Origin: Planctomycetota bacterium
GTDB lineage: Bacteria; Planctomycetota; UBA1135; GCA-002686595
DNA: 64,000 nucleotides
Direction: 5' to 3'
NCBI GenBank assembly: GCA_016714045.1
Contig: JADJNY010000001.1
Coordinates: 124,001-188,000, forward strand
Under the pieces are notes generated by a model. That model ran no database searches and was not told the DNA's origin. It saw only the letters and a list, made by a program, of their open reading frames with translations. Of this stretch, positions 9,325 to 17,706 are shown one piece after another. Numbering within the stretch: the stretch's first letter is position 1; the number at the start of each line of letters is the position of its first letter. The translations under genes were made by a program, and so were the position numbers.

Positions 9325-10047
9325 TCATCCGCGACCCGAGAACAGCGCGGCGACGGTGCGCAGGACGACGACGTACGCGTTGCTGAACGGCTCGGCGCGG
9401 AAGAAGCGCGTTGCGAGCCCCGGGTCGCCGACGAACGGCCGCAGCATCCACGCGAGCTGGATCGCGACGAACACGTAGAGCACGAGCCACGCCCGCCGCG
9501 CGAGCGCGTGGCGTGGGTCTTTCTCGACGAGGCGGCGGTAGTGCCGCCCGAGCACGACCTGTCCACACGCGGACGCGAGCGCGAAGCACGCGCCGTTCGC
9601 GACGATCGCGAAGGGGTAGGACGTCGTGGACGCGTACGCGAGCAGCACGAGCGGCGCTTCGGAGAGCAGGGCGACCGCGACCGTCGCCTGCGCCGCGAGT
9701 ACCGCGCGCAGCGCCGCGCGGAAGTCGTCGCGCAACCCGAGCACTGCGTTCACGGCGTAGAAGTTCGGCAGGCAGAGCAGCGTCGAGAGCGCGAGCAGGA
9801 GCGGCAGCTTCACGGCGGAGAACGCGCTCTGCATCGGCCGCATCCCGAACGAGCCGACGACGGCGCCGTGCAGGAGCGCGCTCGTGAACGCGAGCGCGCA
9901 GAGCGAGCTCCACGGAACGCGCTCGGCGTCAGGGGCGTGCTCGCCCTCGCCGCGCAGCAGGGCTCCGACGTCGCCAGCGCGCTCCACGAACGCACCGAGG
10001 GCGCCGGCGCGCGTCGCGCGCGGACCGATGGGGCGCGCGCGCGTCAC
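9325..10047 (-). CDS. Multi-pass membrane protein, paralogue of upstream gene
   Basis: Unknown integral membrane protein of 240 residues with about six hydrophobic segments. The start is GTG at 10047, overlapping the stop of the upstream gene as GTGA, so the two are co-translated. It aligns along its whole length with its neighbour: a hydrophobic block beginning CALAFTSALLHGAVVGSFG, a VKLPLLLALSTLLCLPN block, and the C-terminal AWMLRPFVGDPG motif followed by an aromatic/charged segment and a terminal hydrophobic stretch. The shared (W)xLRPFxGxP motif near the C terminus is the best family marker. Probably a tandem duplication; function not inferred. Confidence 0.75.
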   Translation of the reverse strand: MTRARPIGPRATRAGALGAFVERAGDVGALLRGEGEHAPDAERVPWSSLCALAFTSALLHGAVVGSFGMRPMQSAFSAVKLPLLLALSTLLCLPNFYAVNAVLGLRDDFRAALRAVLAAQATVAVALLSEAPLVLLAYASTTSYPFAIVANGACFALASACGQVVLGRHYRRLVEKDPRHALARRAWLVLYVFVAIQLAWMLRPFVGDPGLATRFFRAEPFSNAYVVVLRTVAALFSGRG

Positions 10048-10862
10048 GAGAACAGCTGTCCGAGCGCCTTGAAGAAGGCCTCGAAGAAGTTCGACCCGCG
10101 CTCGCGGAACCACGTGAACTCGCGCTCGGGCGTGCCGATGAACGGGCGCAGGATCCAGCCCATCTGCGCGCCGACGACCGCGTAGATCAGGATCCACACG
10201 GTGAAGATCGCGCGGGCGCGGGGCTTCGGTGCGCGCGGACGCGATGGCGACGTCGGCATCGGCGCAGGCGCGAGCGCGGGAGGCAGGCCCGTACCGCCCG
10301 GGGTGTTCGGCTCGGTCGTGACGTGCAGGGGTGCGGCCGTCGGCGCGGGCTGCGCGTCGATGCCGCGGAATACGTGGTTCAGCGCGCGGCGGAGGAACAC
10401 GAGCCCGACCAGCCCCGACGTCGCGAAGAAGAACACGTCGAGCACGACCATGAACGCGTAGCTCTGCGTGCTCAGCGTGAAGAAGGCGGTCACGGGGCCG
10501 AAGCTCGCGAGCAGCGCGAGGTTCGTCGCGATCGCGCAGAGCAGGAGCCGCAGCGTGTCGCGCGCCGAGAGGCGCGAGTCCGCCAGCGCGGACAGCACGT
10601 AGAGCGACGGGAACGCGACGAGCAGCGTCAGTAGAAAGAGCAGCGGCACCTTGACCGCCGACGCGAACACCTGGAGCGCGCTCGCGTGGCCCGGGCGCAG
10701 CGCGCCGTAGAGGCCCATGAACGCGCCGTACGACGCACCGAGGAGCGCCGCCGCGAGCGCGAGCGTGCGCGTCGGGACGTCGATCTCCCCTCGCGCGAGG
10801 TCGTCGGGCCGGGTGAAGTGACCGCGCAGGAGCCGGTCGACGTGCAGGAAGTCGAGACGCAT
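10044..10862 (-). CDS. Multi-pass membrane protein, first of a tandem paralogous pair
   Basis: Unknown membrane protein of 272 residues. The ATG at 10862 has GGAGG five bases upstream. The N terminus starts RLDFLHVDRLLRGHF, followed by about four membrane segments (VKVPLLFLLTLLVAFPSLYV is one). A Pro/Ala-rich cytoplasmic-looking linker lies at about residues 170-200, and then two segments surround the GWILRPFIGTPEREF motif. The downstream gene, which overlaps it by GTGA, repeats the same plan without the linker. A Yip1-like or related small bacterial membrane family is possible, but no diagnostic motif is visible. Confidence 0.75.
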   Translation of the reverse strand: MRLDFLHVDRLLRGHFTRPDDLARGEIDVPTRTLALAAALLGASYGAFMGLYGALRPGHASALQVFASAVKVPLLFLLTLLVAFPSLYVLSALADSRLSARDTLRLLLCAIATNLALLASFGPVTAFFTLSTQSYAFMVVLDVFFFATSGLVGLVFLRRALNHVFRGIDAQPAPTAAPLHVTTEPNTPGGTGLPPALAPAPMPTSPSRPRAPKPRARAIFTVWILIYAVVGAQMGWILRPFIGTPEREFTWFRERGSNFFEAFFKALGQLFS

Positions 10863-11016
10863 GGAGTCCTCCGATGCGTTCGACGGTAGGGGAGCGCGAA
10901 CTCCCGTGCGCGCGGCGGCGTACGCGCGGGTCGCGCGCGAGCTGCTCCTCAGGCAGCGTGTGCGCGGCTCCGCCAGCAGCGAGCACGAGGCTCTGGTCGG
11001 GCGGGCCGATCCCGGC

Positions 11017-11496
11017 TCAGTACGGCACGCGGTCCGGCTTGTCGAGCCACGCCTGGAACACGGCGAGGCCCTCCGTCCGCGCGAGCTGCACGAGCGCGAG
11101 CTTGCGCTCCGCCGGTGGCTTCTCGAACTCGCGGTAGAACACGTCGTCGTCGAAGCCGGCGCGCGCGGCGTCCGCGCGGTCGCAGGCGTACACGACGCGG
11201 TCGACGCGCGCCCAGTAGGCGGCGGCGAGGCACATCGGGCACGGCTCGCACGTCGTGTAGAGCTCGCACCCGGCGAGGGTGAACGTCTTCAGCGCCAGGC
11301 ACGCCTCGCGGATCGCGACGACCTCCGCGTGCGCCGTCGGGTCGAGCGCCGTCGTCACGCGGTTCGTCCCGCGCCCGATCACGGCGCCGTCCTTCACGAC
11401 GAGCGCGCCGAACGGGCCGCCTTGGTTCGCGCGGACGCCCTCGAGCGCGAGGTCGATCGCGGCTTGCATGAGCGCCTTCTTCGCCCGGGTCGGCAT
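11017..11496 (-). CDS. guaD: Guanine deaminase
   Basis: Hydrolyses guanine to xanthine and ammonia in the cytosol (purine salvage/catabolism). The 159-residue length matches the cytidine-deaminase-fold guanine deaminases of the Bacillus type (about 156). The zinc site and catalytic Glu are present as H56-A-E58 within DPTAHAEVVAIREAC, and C86 and C89 in CEPCPMC. The segment AAYWARVDRVVYACDRADAARAGFDDDVFYRE closely follows known GuaD proteins, including the FDD block and the C-terminal FQAW. The ATG at 11496 lies 32 bp after the preceding ORF's stop, so it is likely transcribed with the two upstream minus-strand genes. Its product, xanthine, is the expected substrate of the molybdenum hydroxylase at 38-42 kb. 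Confidence 0.92.
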   Translation of the reverse strand: MPTRAKKALMQAAIDLALEGVRANQGGPFGALVVKDGAVIGRGTNRVTTALDPTAHAEVVAIREACLALKTFTLAGCELYTTCEPCPMCLAAAYWARVDRVVYACDRADAARAGFDDDVFYREFEKPPAERKLALVQLARTEGLAVFQAWLDKPDRVPY

Positions 11497-11528
11497 GCCG
11501 CACGTCGTAGCAGATCCGGCGCGCCGAG

Positions 11529-12002
11529 TCAGGTCGTTTTTCGGTCGCTGCAGCGCGAGCGCGCCGCGGCGCTGAGCTCGACCGAGAGCCGTGGGAACGC
11601 CCAGTCCCAGAGGCCGCGGAACCACCCCGAATCCCGCGGGGCGGGGCGGAGGTCGAAGAGGGGCGTCCCGGCGAGGTCGGACGGCCAGCTCACGCGGCTC
11701 ACCCAGTCGGTGCGGTTGCAGAACCGGAGCGCGAGGTCCGCGCCGAGTCGGCGCTCGAGCTCGGCGAGGACCTCCTTGGCTCCCTGCGCATCGAAGGGGA
11801 GCTCGAACCACGTCCCATCGCGCCGCACGAGCACGACGACGAGGTCGTCGTCGTACGGGCCCCGATCCGTGCAGAGCTCGCCCACGAGGGCGAGCTCGTC
11901 CAGCCCGACGCTCCACTCGACCCGGTCGCGCCGCGTGAAGGTGAGCGTGTCGCCGTCGAGGCGCACGCTCCCTGCACGCGGCTTCCCGTCGTCGTCGGGC
12001 AC
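11529..12002 (-). CDS. Hypothetical protein, 157 residues
   Basis: Not recognised. A small soluble acidic protein whose first half looks beta-rich (LTFTRRDRVEWSVGLDELALVGE, then DDLVVVLVRRDGTWFELPF), as in PH-like or immunoglobulin-like small domains. The C-terminal half has several Trp residues (DWVSRVSWPSDLAGTPLFD and WFRGLWDW). It begins five bases after the epimerase stop codon and ends 32 bp before guaD, so it is probably the middle gene of a three-gene transcript. No signal peptide. Confidence 0.7.
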   Translation of the reverse strand: MPDDDGKPRAGSVRLDGDTLTFTRRDRVEWSVGLDELALVGELCTDRGPYDDDLVVVLVRRDGTWFELPFDAQGAKEVLAELERRLGADLALRFCNRTDWVSRVSWPSDLAGTPLFDLRPAPRDSGWFRGLWDWAFPRLSVELSAAARSRCSDRKTT

Positions 12003-12006
12003 GTCC

Positions 12007-13137
12007 TCAGCCGAGCTTCTTCAGCATCTCGGCTTCTTGCTCGGCGGTCGGGCCCGCGAGCTGCTTGCCGCGCGAGTCGGCGGGCAACGCCTTCCACCAT
12101 TCGAGCGTGGAGCGCACGGTGTCCTCGAGCGTGCGGAACGTGAGCCCAGCCTTCACGCCGCGCTCGTTCTTCCACGTGTGGAAGCCCTTCGATTCGCCGA
12201 CGTAGGGCGCCCAGATCGAGAAGTTGGCGCTCTTGAACGGCTCCTCGTCCTTGTGCTTCTCGAGCTCGTCGATCGAGACCCAGCGCACCTTCAGGTCCTT
12301 CGCGCCGCCGACGCGTCCGCACGTGTCGATCACGTTGCCCCACGGCAAGCGCTCCTTCGGGCCGCACGCGTTGAAGCGGCCGAGCGTCTTCTGTTCGGCG
12401 AGGCGGATCATCCACTCGCCGAGGTCGCGCACGTCGATGATCTGCAGCGGGTCCGTGGCCGCGCCGGGGACGAGCATCGTGCCGCCGCGCTCGGCGCGCA
12501 CGACCCAGTAGGTGAAGCGGTCGGTCCAATCGCCGGGGCCGACGATGTAGCCGGGGCGCACGATCGTCGCGCGATCCTTGAACGCGGCTTCGGCCGCGCG
12601 TTCGCACAGCACCTTGAGCCCGCCGTAGTTCTCGTATTGGGCGCCCATCGTCTCGACCGTCGGATCCGCCAGCTCGGCGAGCTTCGCGTCCTCGTCCTGG
12701 TTCTCCGTCGTGTTGTCGGCGTACGCGGAGATGCTCGAGACGTAGATGTAGTGCGCGGCGTTCGGCGCGAGCAGCTCCGCCGAAGCCTTGACGTGCCGCG
12801 GGTAGTACCCGCAGTCGTCGATGACGACGTCGAACTTCTTCCCTTCGAGGGCCTTCAACCCGTCGCCCTTCGCCGGGTCGCGATCGCCGCGCAGCTTCTC
12901 GAGCTCGGGGAAGAGCTCGGGCCGCGTCTTGCCGCGGTTGAAGAGCGTCACCTTGTGGCCGCGCGCGGTCGCGTAGGGGACCATCGCGGGGCCGATGAAG
13001 CTCGTGCCGCCGAACACGAGGATCGAGAGCGGCTTCGCGGCCTTGGCGGGCTTGTCTTCTCTGGCGTTCGCACGCGCGGTGAGCAGTGCGGCGGCGGCGA
13101 GGGAGGCGGACAGGAATTCACGTCGTTCCAGGGTCAT
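12007..13137 (-). CDS. Exported NAD(P)-dependent epimerase/dehydratase (extended SDR)
   Basis: Extended short-chain dehydrogenase/reductase of 376 residues. The N terminus MTLERREFLSASLAAAALL has a twin-arginine type signal (RREFL), suggesting export of a folded, cofactor-loaded enzyme. The Rossmann motif FGGTSFIG is at residues 42-49, an SSISAY strand near 134-139 supplies the Ser, and the catalytic YxxxK is Y171/K175 (YGGLK). RPGYIVGPGD is the usual NAD-epimerase block. Exported SDRs of this shape are frequent in Planctomycetota; substrates are unknown, probably nucleotide sugars or other sugars. The start is followed directly by the Tat motif, and the gene leads the run epimerase, hypothetical, guaD. 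Confidence 0.87.
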   Translation of the reverse strand: MTLERREFLSASLAAAALLTARANAREDKPAKAAKPLSILVFGGTSFIGPAMVPYATARGHKVTLFNRGKTRPELFPELEKLRGDRDPAKGDGLKALEGKKFDVVIDDCGYYPRHVKASAELLAPNAAHYIYVSSISAYADNTTENQDEDAKLAELADPTVETMGAQYENYGGLKVLCERAAEAAFKDRATIVRPGYIVGPGDWTDRFTYWVVRAERGGTMLVPGAATDPLQIIDVRDLGEWMIRLAEQKTLGRFNACGPKERLPWGNVIDTCGRVGGAKDLKVRWVSIDELEKHKDEEPFKSANFSIWAPYVGESKGFHTWKNERGVKAGLTFRTLEDTVRSTLEWWKALPADSRGKQLAGPTAEQEAEMLKKLG

Positions 13138-13266
13138 CGAGGGTTCCTCGTTGGGGGGACGCGCGCAGGATGCCGTGCGCGCGCGCGTGCTGCAGTCGCG
13201 GGCACGTAAGCGGATGCAGATCTTACGCGGGGCGGTGCACGCCCTGGATGTGCAATCGACGCGGGG

Positions 13267-13593
13267 TCAGGGGCGCTGGTCGAGCAGGTACATCGGTCCG
13301 AAGCAGACCGCGTCGAGCACGAGGATCGGGAGGGCGGCGAGCAGCACGCCGAGGATCAGACCGACGTTGCGCCGCCGCCAGCCGAGCAGCGCGAGCGGGA
13401 TGAGCCAGAGGAACTGGAGGAGGCCGATGGTCCCGAGGATGAAGCGCGCGACGGTGCTCGAGGGCGACACGTTGAACCAGAGCAGCAGGAAGATCGCGCC
13501 GCCGCCGAGGGCGAGCCCGCTCGTGACGCCGAGGATGAAGCCGCCGATCTGATTGGCGAGCGAGAGGGGGCGAGGCGGAGTGTCGTGGGGCAT
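13267..13593 (-). CDS. Small membrane protein, 108 residues
   Basis: Unknown; three predicted membrane segments (ILGVTSGLALGGGAIFLLLWF, ILGTIGLLQFLWLIPLALL, LILGVLLAALPILVLDAVCF). It is homologous to the next upstream ORF (13629-13922): both have a GLxQxLWxxPxA motif, a basic GRRxxG-like loop and a Cys-Phe pair at the end of the last helix. It lies 36 bp downstream of that gene on the same strand, so it is probably the last member of the Lgt-like/radical SAM transcription unit, created by duplication. Confidence 0.65.
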   Translation of the reverse strand: MPHDTPPRPLSLANQIGGFILGVTSGLALGGGAIFLLLWFNVSPSSTVARFILGTIGLLQFLWLIPLALLGWRRRNVGLILGVLLAALPILVLDAVCFGPMYLLDQRP

Positions 13594-13628
13594 GACCGGT
13601 CAAACCTGCGAGGCTAAGGAGGTCGGCG

Positions 13629-13922
13629 TCAAGGCCCGATCTCAAACCAGTACATGACGAGCGCGAAGCACCCGCCGTTCACGAGCAGCACGACCGCCGC
13701 GCCGATCAGGATCCCGTGGCCGATGCCCTTGCGTCCCGACTTGTACGCCCAGATCGCGCCGGGCACGGCCCACAGGAGCTGCACGAGCCCGATCGCGTAG
13801 AGCGCGATGACGGGGAGCTCGTTCCCGAGCGCCGAAAGGCCGCCGAGGAAGAGCGCGGCCGCGACGTCGGCCGCGAAGAGCGCGCCGAGGCCCAGGAAGA
13901 CGTCTTTCGTGGTCGTGTTCAT
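13629..13922 (-). CDS. Small membrane protein, 97 residues
   Basis: Unknown; three membrane segments (VFLGLGALFAADVAAALFLGG, LYAIGLVQLLWAVPGAIWAY, GILIGAAVVLLVNGGCFALV). The ATG at 13922 overlaps the stop of the radical SAM gene as ATGA, which implies translational coupling and a link to that enzyme's function or membrane docking. It is a paralogue of the 108-residue protein downstream. The ORF is open further upstream in the same frame, but that extension has no coding character and overlaps the radical SAM gene. Confidence 0.75.
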   Translation of the reverse strand: MNTTTKDVFLGLGALFAADVAAALFLGGLSALGNELPVIALYAIGLVQLLWAVPGAIWAYKSGRKGIGHGILIGAAVVLLVNGGCFALVMYWFEIGP

Positions 13923-15373
13923 GCTCTCGTCGTCGTCCCGTGCGCCTCGCACGCCGCGAACGGCTCCACCGCGGCGCGCAACGGCGCAAGGCGCTCCTTC
14001 TCGAGCCCGCCGCGGTAGAAGAGGTTGTACGTCTCGAACGGGATCAACCGCCCGTCCTCCGGGTGCACGATGTGCACGCAGCTCTTCTTCACCGAGCGCA
14101 CGTCGAGCGACTGCGCATCCTGGAAGGCGAGGATGATCACGCGGAAGAGGTTGCGATAGCCGAGCCCCGCCGGCAACGCGACCTTCGGCAGGCAGCACAG
14201 GAGGTCCTTCAAGGTCGACGCGCTCGACTCGGGCGAGTGGTTCGTCGCGAGCAGCTTGAAGAGCTCGGTGTGCAGCGCGCGTTCGCCCTCGTACACGATC
14301 GTGTTGCGCGCGCCCTCGATCAGCACCTTCGGCTCGATCATGCCCGTCAACGGGACGACCTGGCCCTCGACCTTGAGCGCGTACGCCATCGCGATCGCGT
14401 CGGGGTGGCACGGCACGGGGAGCACGTCCTCCGGTCGGAACACGCGCGTCTGCTCCAGGATCCGCCGCCGCACGCCCGTCAGCGTCAAGCGGTGCTTTCC
14501 GGCGTCGTAGCCCGCGTTGCGGCCCGCGTCCTGGATCGGTTGAAACGTCACGCCGCGCACGCACGGCTGCTGGAGCGCGAAGTCGACGATCTTGCCGAGC
14601 TCGTGGTCGTTGATGCCCTGCTTCACGGTCACGACGAGCGTCGTCGACACGTCGAGCGCGTTCAGCTTGAGGAGCGCCTTCTCGCGCACGCGCCGCAGGT
14701 CCGCGCCGCGCAGGTCGAGCAGCGCCTCCTTCTCGAGCGAGTCGAACTGCAGGTAGATCTCGAAGCCCGGCTGGTACGCGGCGAGCTTCTCGGCGAAGCC
14801 GTCTTCGCGCGCGATCCGGATCCCGTTCGTGTTCAGCATGCGGTGGCGGATCGGCCGCGCGCGCATCAGCTCGAGCACGCGCTCGAACTCCGGATGCAGC
14901 GTCGGCTCGCCGCCCGAGAGCTGCACGACGTCCGGTTCTCCTTCGTTCGCGACGACGGCGTCGAGCATGCGCTCGATCGTCTCGAGCGAGTGCCAGCGCA
15001 TCGTCTTCGGCGAGCTCGCTGCGTAGCACACGGGGCACTCCAGGTTGCAGCCGTCGCCGAGCTCGATCAGCGTCAAGCACGAGTGCTGCTCGTGGTCGGG
15101 ACAGAGCCCGCAGTCGTACGGACAACCCCAGCGCACGGGCGTGTTCCAGCGCGCGGGCATCTCGGAAGGCTTCAGGAAGATCTCCCGCGCGCGCCGCCAG
15201 TAGTCGACGTCGTCGGCGAGCAGCACGCGCTCCTTGCCGTGGCGCAGGCAGCGCTTGTCGAGCCAGACGCAGCCGTCCTCGAAGACGATCTTGGCCTCGA
15301 CCCGCGCGAGGCACGTCGTGCACAGCGCGAGCGCGAGGTCGTAGTAGAGATAGGGCCGCACGCGTTCGTTCAT
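13919..15373 (-). CDS. Radical SAM protein, tetraether lipid synthase (Tes/MJ0619)-like
   Basis: 484-residue radical S-adenosylmethionine enzyme. The radical SAM triad is C109, C113 and C116 in GDGCNLECPVCYA. Preceding it is a rubredoxin-like N-terminal zone (CTTC at 18-21, C42 in KRCLRHG) and an additional Cys cluster, WGCPYDCGLCPDHEQHSC (84-99). This arrangement is characteristic of the archaeal Tes/MJ0619 family, which joins lipid chains by C-C bond formation to make membrane-spanning lipids. QLSGGEPTLHPEF is the SAM-binding GGE motif. ATGA overlaps on both sides tie it to an Lgt-like membrane enzyme upstream and a small membrane protein downstream. Family membership is well supported by motif order; activity on bacterial lipids is an inference. 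Confidence 0.82.
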   Translation of the reverse strand: MNERVRPYLYYDLALALCTTCLARVEAKIVFEDGCVWLDKRCLRHGKERVLLADDVDYWRRAREIFLKPSEMPARWNTPVRWGCPYDCGLCPDHEQHSCLTLIELGDGCNLECPVCYAASSPKTMRWHSLETIERMLDAVVANEGEPDVVQLSGGEPTLHPEFERVLELMRARPIRHRMLNTNGIRIAREDGFAEKLAAYQPGFEIYLQFDSLEKEALLDLRGADLRRVREKALLKLNALDVSTTLVVTVKQGINDHELGKIVDFALQQPCVRGVTFQPIQDAGRNAGYDAGKHRLTLTGVRRRILEQTRVFRPEDVLPVPCHPDAIAMAYALKVEGQVVPLTGMIEPKVLIEGARNTIVYEGERALHTELFKLLATNHSPESSASTLKDLLCCLPKVALPAGLGYRNLFRVIILAFQDAQSLDVRSVKKSCVHIVHPEDGRLIPFETYNLFYRGGLEKERLAPLRAAVEPFAACEAHGTTTRA

Positions 15374-16272
15374 GTCGTCCGCTCCTGGGTGGTCTCGGCG
15401 CGGCCGACACGCTCGGCGCGTGCCGGTCCGCCGCCGTGCGATTCGACCGCGCCGCGCCGCGCGCGCAGCCAGCGCGCGAGGCTCGGCCAAGCGATCCACG
15501 CGAGCGCCGCGAGCGACGCCCATTGCAAGGTCCCGAGCCCCGCGAAGGTCGGCACGGGCTTCAGGAAGTCGACCGCGACGCGGAACGCGAAGTACGCGGC
15601 GAGGAACGCGCGGAAGACGCTGCCCGGCGCGGTCGCGCGCGCGTCCACGCCCTCCCGTTCGAGGCCGCTCACGGACGTGGCCTCGATCGCTCGTGCGCGC
15701 TCCGCGTGCAGGAGACCCTCGCGCCGATGCAGCACGACCGCGAGCAGGAGCGCGAACGCGCTCTCGTACAGCTGCACCGGATGCCGCGCGACGCCGTCGC
15801 CGAAGTCGATCGCCCACGGGAGCGCGCTCGGGCTCCCGAACGTGCGGTCGTCGAGCCCCGCGAGGAAGCACCCGACGCGCCCGACCGCGATCCCGACGCA
15901 CAGCGGCACCGCGAACAGGTCGCCCGTGCGCGTCGCGACGCCCGCCTTGTGCTTCGCGAACTCGACCGCGATCCACCCGCCGAGGATCGCGCCGACGATC
16001 GTCTTCTGTTGCATCAGCCAGCGCACGTCGCCCGCGTGCTCGGCGAGCGCCGCCGGATAGACGAACCACGACAGGAGCTTCGACCCGATCGCCGCGCCGA
16101 CCGCCGCCGCGGCGACGAGGAGCCACCGCGTCTCCGGCGCGAGCGGATCGCCGAAGCGGCGCTTGCGCGCGAGGTAGACCCGGAACGCGAGCGCGTACGC
16201 GAGCACCTCGAACACGACGTGCGCGTGCAGCGACACGCCGAAGAGCGGGATGCGGACGGGGAAGTCGGGCAC
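15370..16272 (-). CDS. Prolipoprotein diacylglyceryl transferase (Lgt)-like membrane protein
   Basis: 300-residue multi-pass inner-membrane protein of the Lgt family, which transfers diacylglycerol from phosphatidylglycerol to the lipobox cysteine. Visible signatures are GIAVGRVGCFLAG (Lgt normally GRxGNFxNGE) and HPVQLYES (normally HPSQLYE). The canonical Asn and Glu of the first motif are replaced (GCFLAGLDD), so substrate or activity may differ from housekeeping Lgt. There are about seven hydrophobic segments. Its stop overlaps the ATG of the Tes-like radical SAM gene. The pairing suggests both act on glycerolipids, with this protein possibly presenting or transferring a diacylglyceryl group (inference). 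The last 40 residues are a charged tail. Confidence 0.78.
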   Translation of the reverse strand: MPDFPVRIPLFGVSLHAHVVFEVLAYALAFRVYLARKRRFGDPLAPETRWLLVAAAAVGAAIGSKLLSWFVYPAALAEHAGDVRWLMQQKTIVGAILGGWIAVEFAKHKAGVATRTGDLFAVPLCVGIAVGRVGCFLAGLDDRTFGSPSALPWAIDFGDGVARHPVQLYESAFALLLAVVLHRREGLLHAERARAIEATSVSGLEREGVDARATAPGSVFRAFLAAYFAFRVAVDFLKPVPTFAGLGTLQWASLAALAWIAWPSLARWLRARRGAVESHGGGPARAERVGRAETTQERTT

Positions 16273-16317
16273 CTGGGATCCGTGGGGGCTCGCGGGCGGG
16301 GCGCGCGCGGCGCGCGC

Positions 16318-17680
16318 TCAGCTCGTGCGCAGGAGACTACGCCGGCGCGGCTCGAGCCACCGCTCGGGTGCTGCTCGCCGGGCAGCTTCGAGGAACGACG
16401 GCTCGTCGGCCCCGCTCGCGGCCGCGGCCCACGCCGCGAGCGCGAAGAGGTCGGGCGGCAGCGCCGAAGCGTCGTTCCCCGCGAGCAACGGCGCGAGCTC
16501 GCGCAGCGCCGCGGGCGCCTCGCGCAGGACGAGGCGCGCCTCGGCGCGCAGGAGCCGCGCGGCGGTGGCGAGCCCGGACGCGGATGGCGCGGCGCCCTCG
16601 AGCAGGTCGAGCGCCTCCCGCGCGCTCCCGCGGGCGAGCGCGAGGCTCGCGAGACGCGTGCGCGGCGCGGCGGACGTGAAATCGGGGCCGACCGGGATCG
16701 TGAAGCGCCGTCCGTCGAGCGCGAGGCACTCGCGGTAGGCGCGCGCCGCCGCGTCGAGGTCGCCCAGGCGCTCGTGCGCCGCGCCCGCGAGGAAGCGCAG
16801 GTTCGGATGCGGCTCGAGGCAGCGCGCGCTGGCCGCGTCGAGCGTCGCGAGCGCCGCGGGCGCGTCGCCGCGCGCGAGCTGGCACGTCGCGAGCACGTGC
16901 GCGAGCTGCACGGGCGAGGGTCGCAGCGCGCGGGGCGGGAGCGCGTCGATCGCCGCGAGGAACGGCTCGAACGCCGCCCGCGCGACCTCCTCGGCGCGGG
17001 CGCGGTCGCCGGCGCGCGCGAGCTCGATCGCGAGGTAGCCCGCGAGCTCGCCGTCGCGCGGATCCTCGCGCACGGCGCGCTCGAGGAGCTCGGTGTTGCG
17101 CGCGCTTCCCACGCTCCGCGCGCAGCGCCGGCACTTCGCCGACGTGCACGATCGGCGCGTCGACGGCGGCGATGCGGCCGCCTTCGAGCTCGGCCCCGGG
17201 CGGCGGCAGGATCGTCTCGTGCACCCGGCGGCGGAAGCGCCGCGCGGGCGAGGCGCGGAAGAACCGCGGGAGCCACGCGGGCGCGGCCAGGCGGCGCGCG
17301 CCGGAGAGCACGTCCGCGTCCCGCGCGTCGAGCGCGTCGGCGTCGTGGAGGGGGAGCATGCCGATGGCGAGCCCGCCGTCCTGCGCGGCGGCGCGGAGCG
17401 CGGGCGCGGCGCCGTGCGCGAGGCGCTCGTCCGCGTCGAGGACCAGGACGTGCGTCCCGCTCGCGCGCTCGAGCCCGAGGTTGCGCGCCGCGGCGAAGTC
17501 GCCGGTCCACGGCGCTTCGAGGACGAAGGCGCCCGCCGCGCGCGCGAGCTCCTTCGTGCGGTCCGCGCTGCCCGTGTCGACGACGACGAGCTCGTCCACG
17601 GCGCCACGGACGCTCGCGAGGCACGTGGGGAGGAAGCGCTCCTCATCCTTCGCGATCACGCAGAGGCTGATCTTCGGCAC
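16318..17680 (-). CDS. Family 2 glycosyltransferase with TPR tail, frameshifted
   Basis: N-terminal GT-A glycosyltransferase (GT2): ISLCVIAKDEERFLPTCLAS start, VDTGSADRT and the DADE metal-binding motif in VLVLDADERL, cytosolic face of the membrane. From about residue 195 the product continues as TPR-like repeats (NTELLERAVREDPRDGELAGYL and others), but in a different frame. The break lies in the run GCGCGCGC at 17098-17105; restoring one GC unit would give ...RAERGKRARNTELLERA..., the usual junction in such GT2-TPR proteins, with about 454 residues in total. The start is GTG at 17680. The shift may be a sequencing error or a real slippage site. It lies 45 bp upstream of the Lgt-like gene and is likely its operon partner. 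Confidence 0.8.
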
Positions 17681-17706
17681 GCGCGCAAGCTACCGTATCG
17701 CGCGCC

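Noticed and set aside
11017..11916. Longer 299-residue version of the guanine deaminase ORF
   Set aside because: The extra N-terminal 140 residues are an antisense/alternate-frame shadow of the 157-residue ORF; the ATG at 11496 gives the normal GuaD length.
13940..17670. Long plus-strand ORFs opposite the Tes-like, Lgt-like and glycosyltransferase genes
   Set aside because: Antisense shadows; all conserved motifs (CxxxCxxC, GRxGCF, DADE) are on the minus strand.
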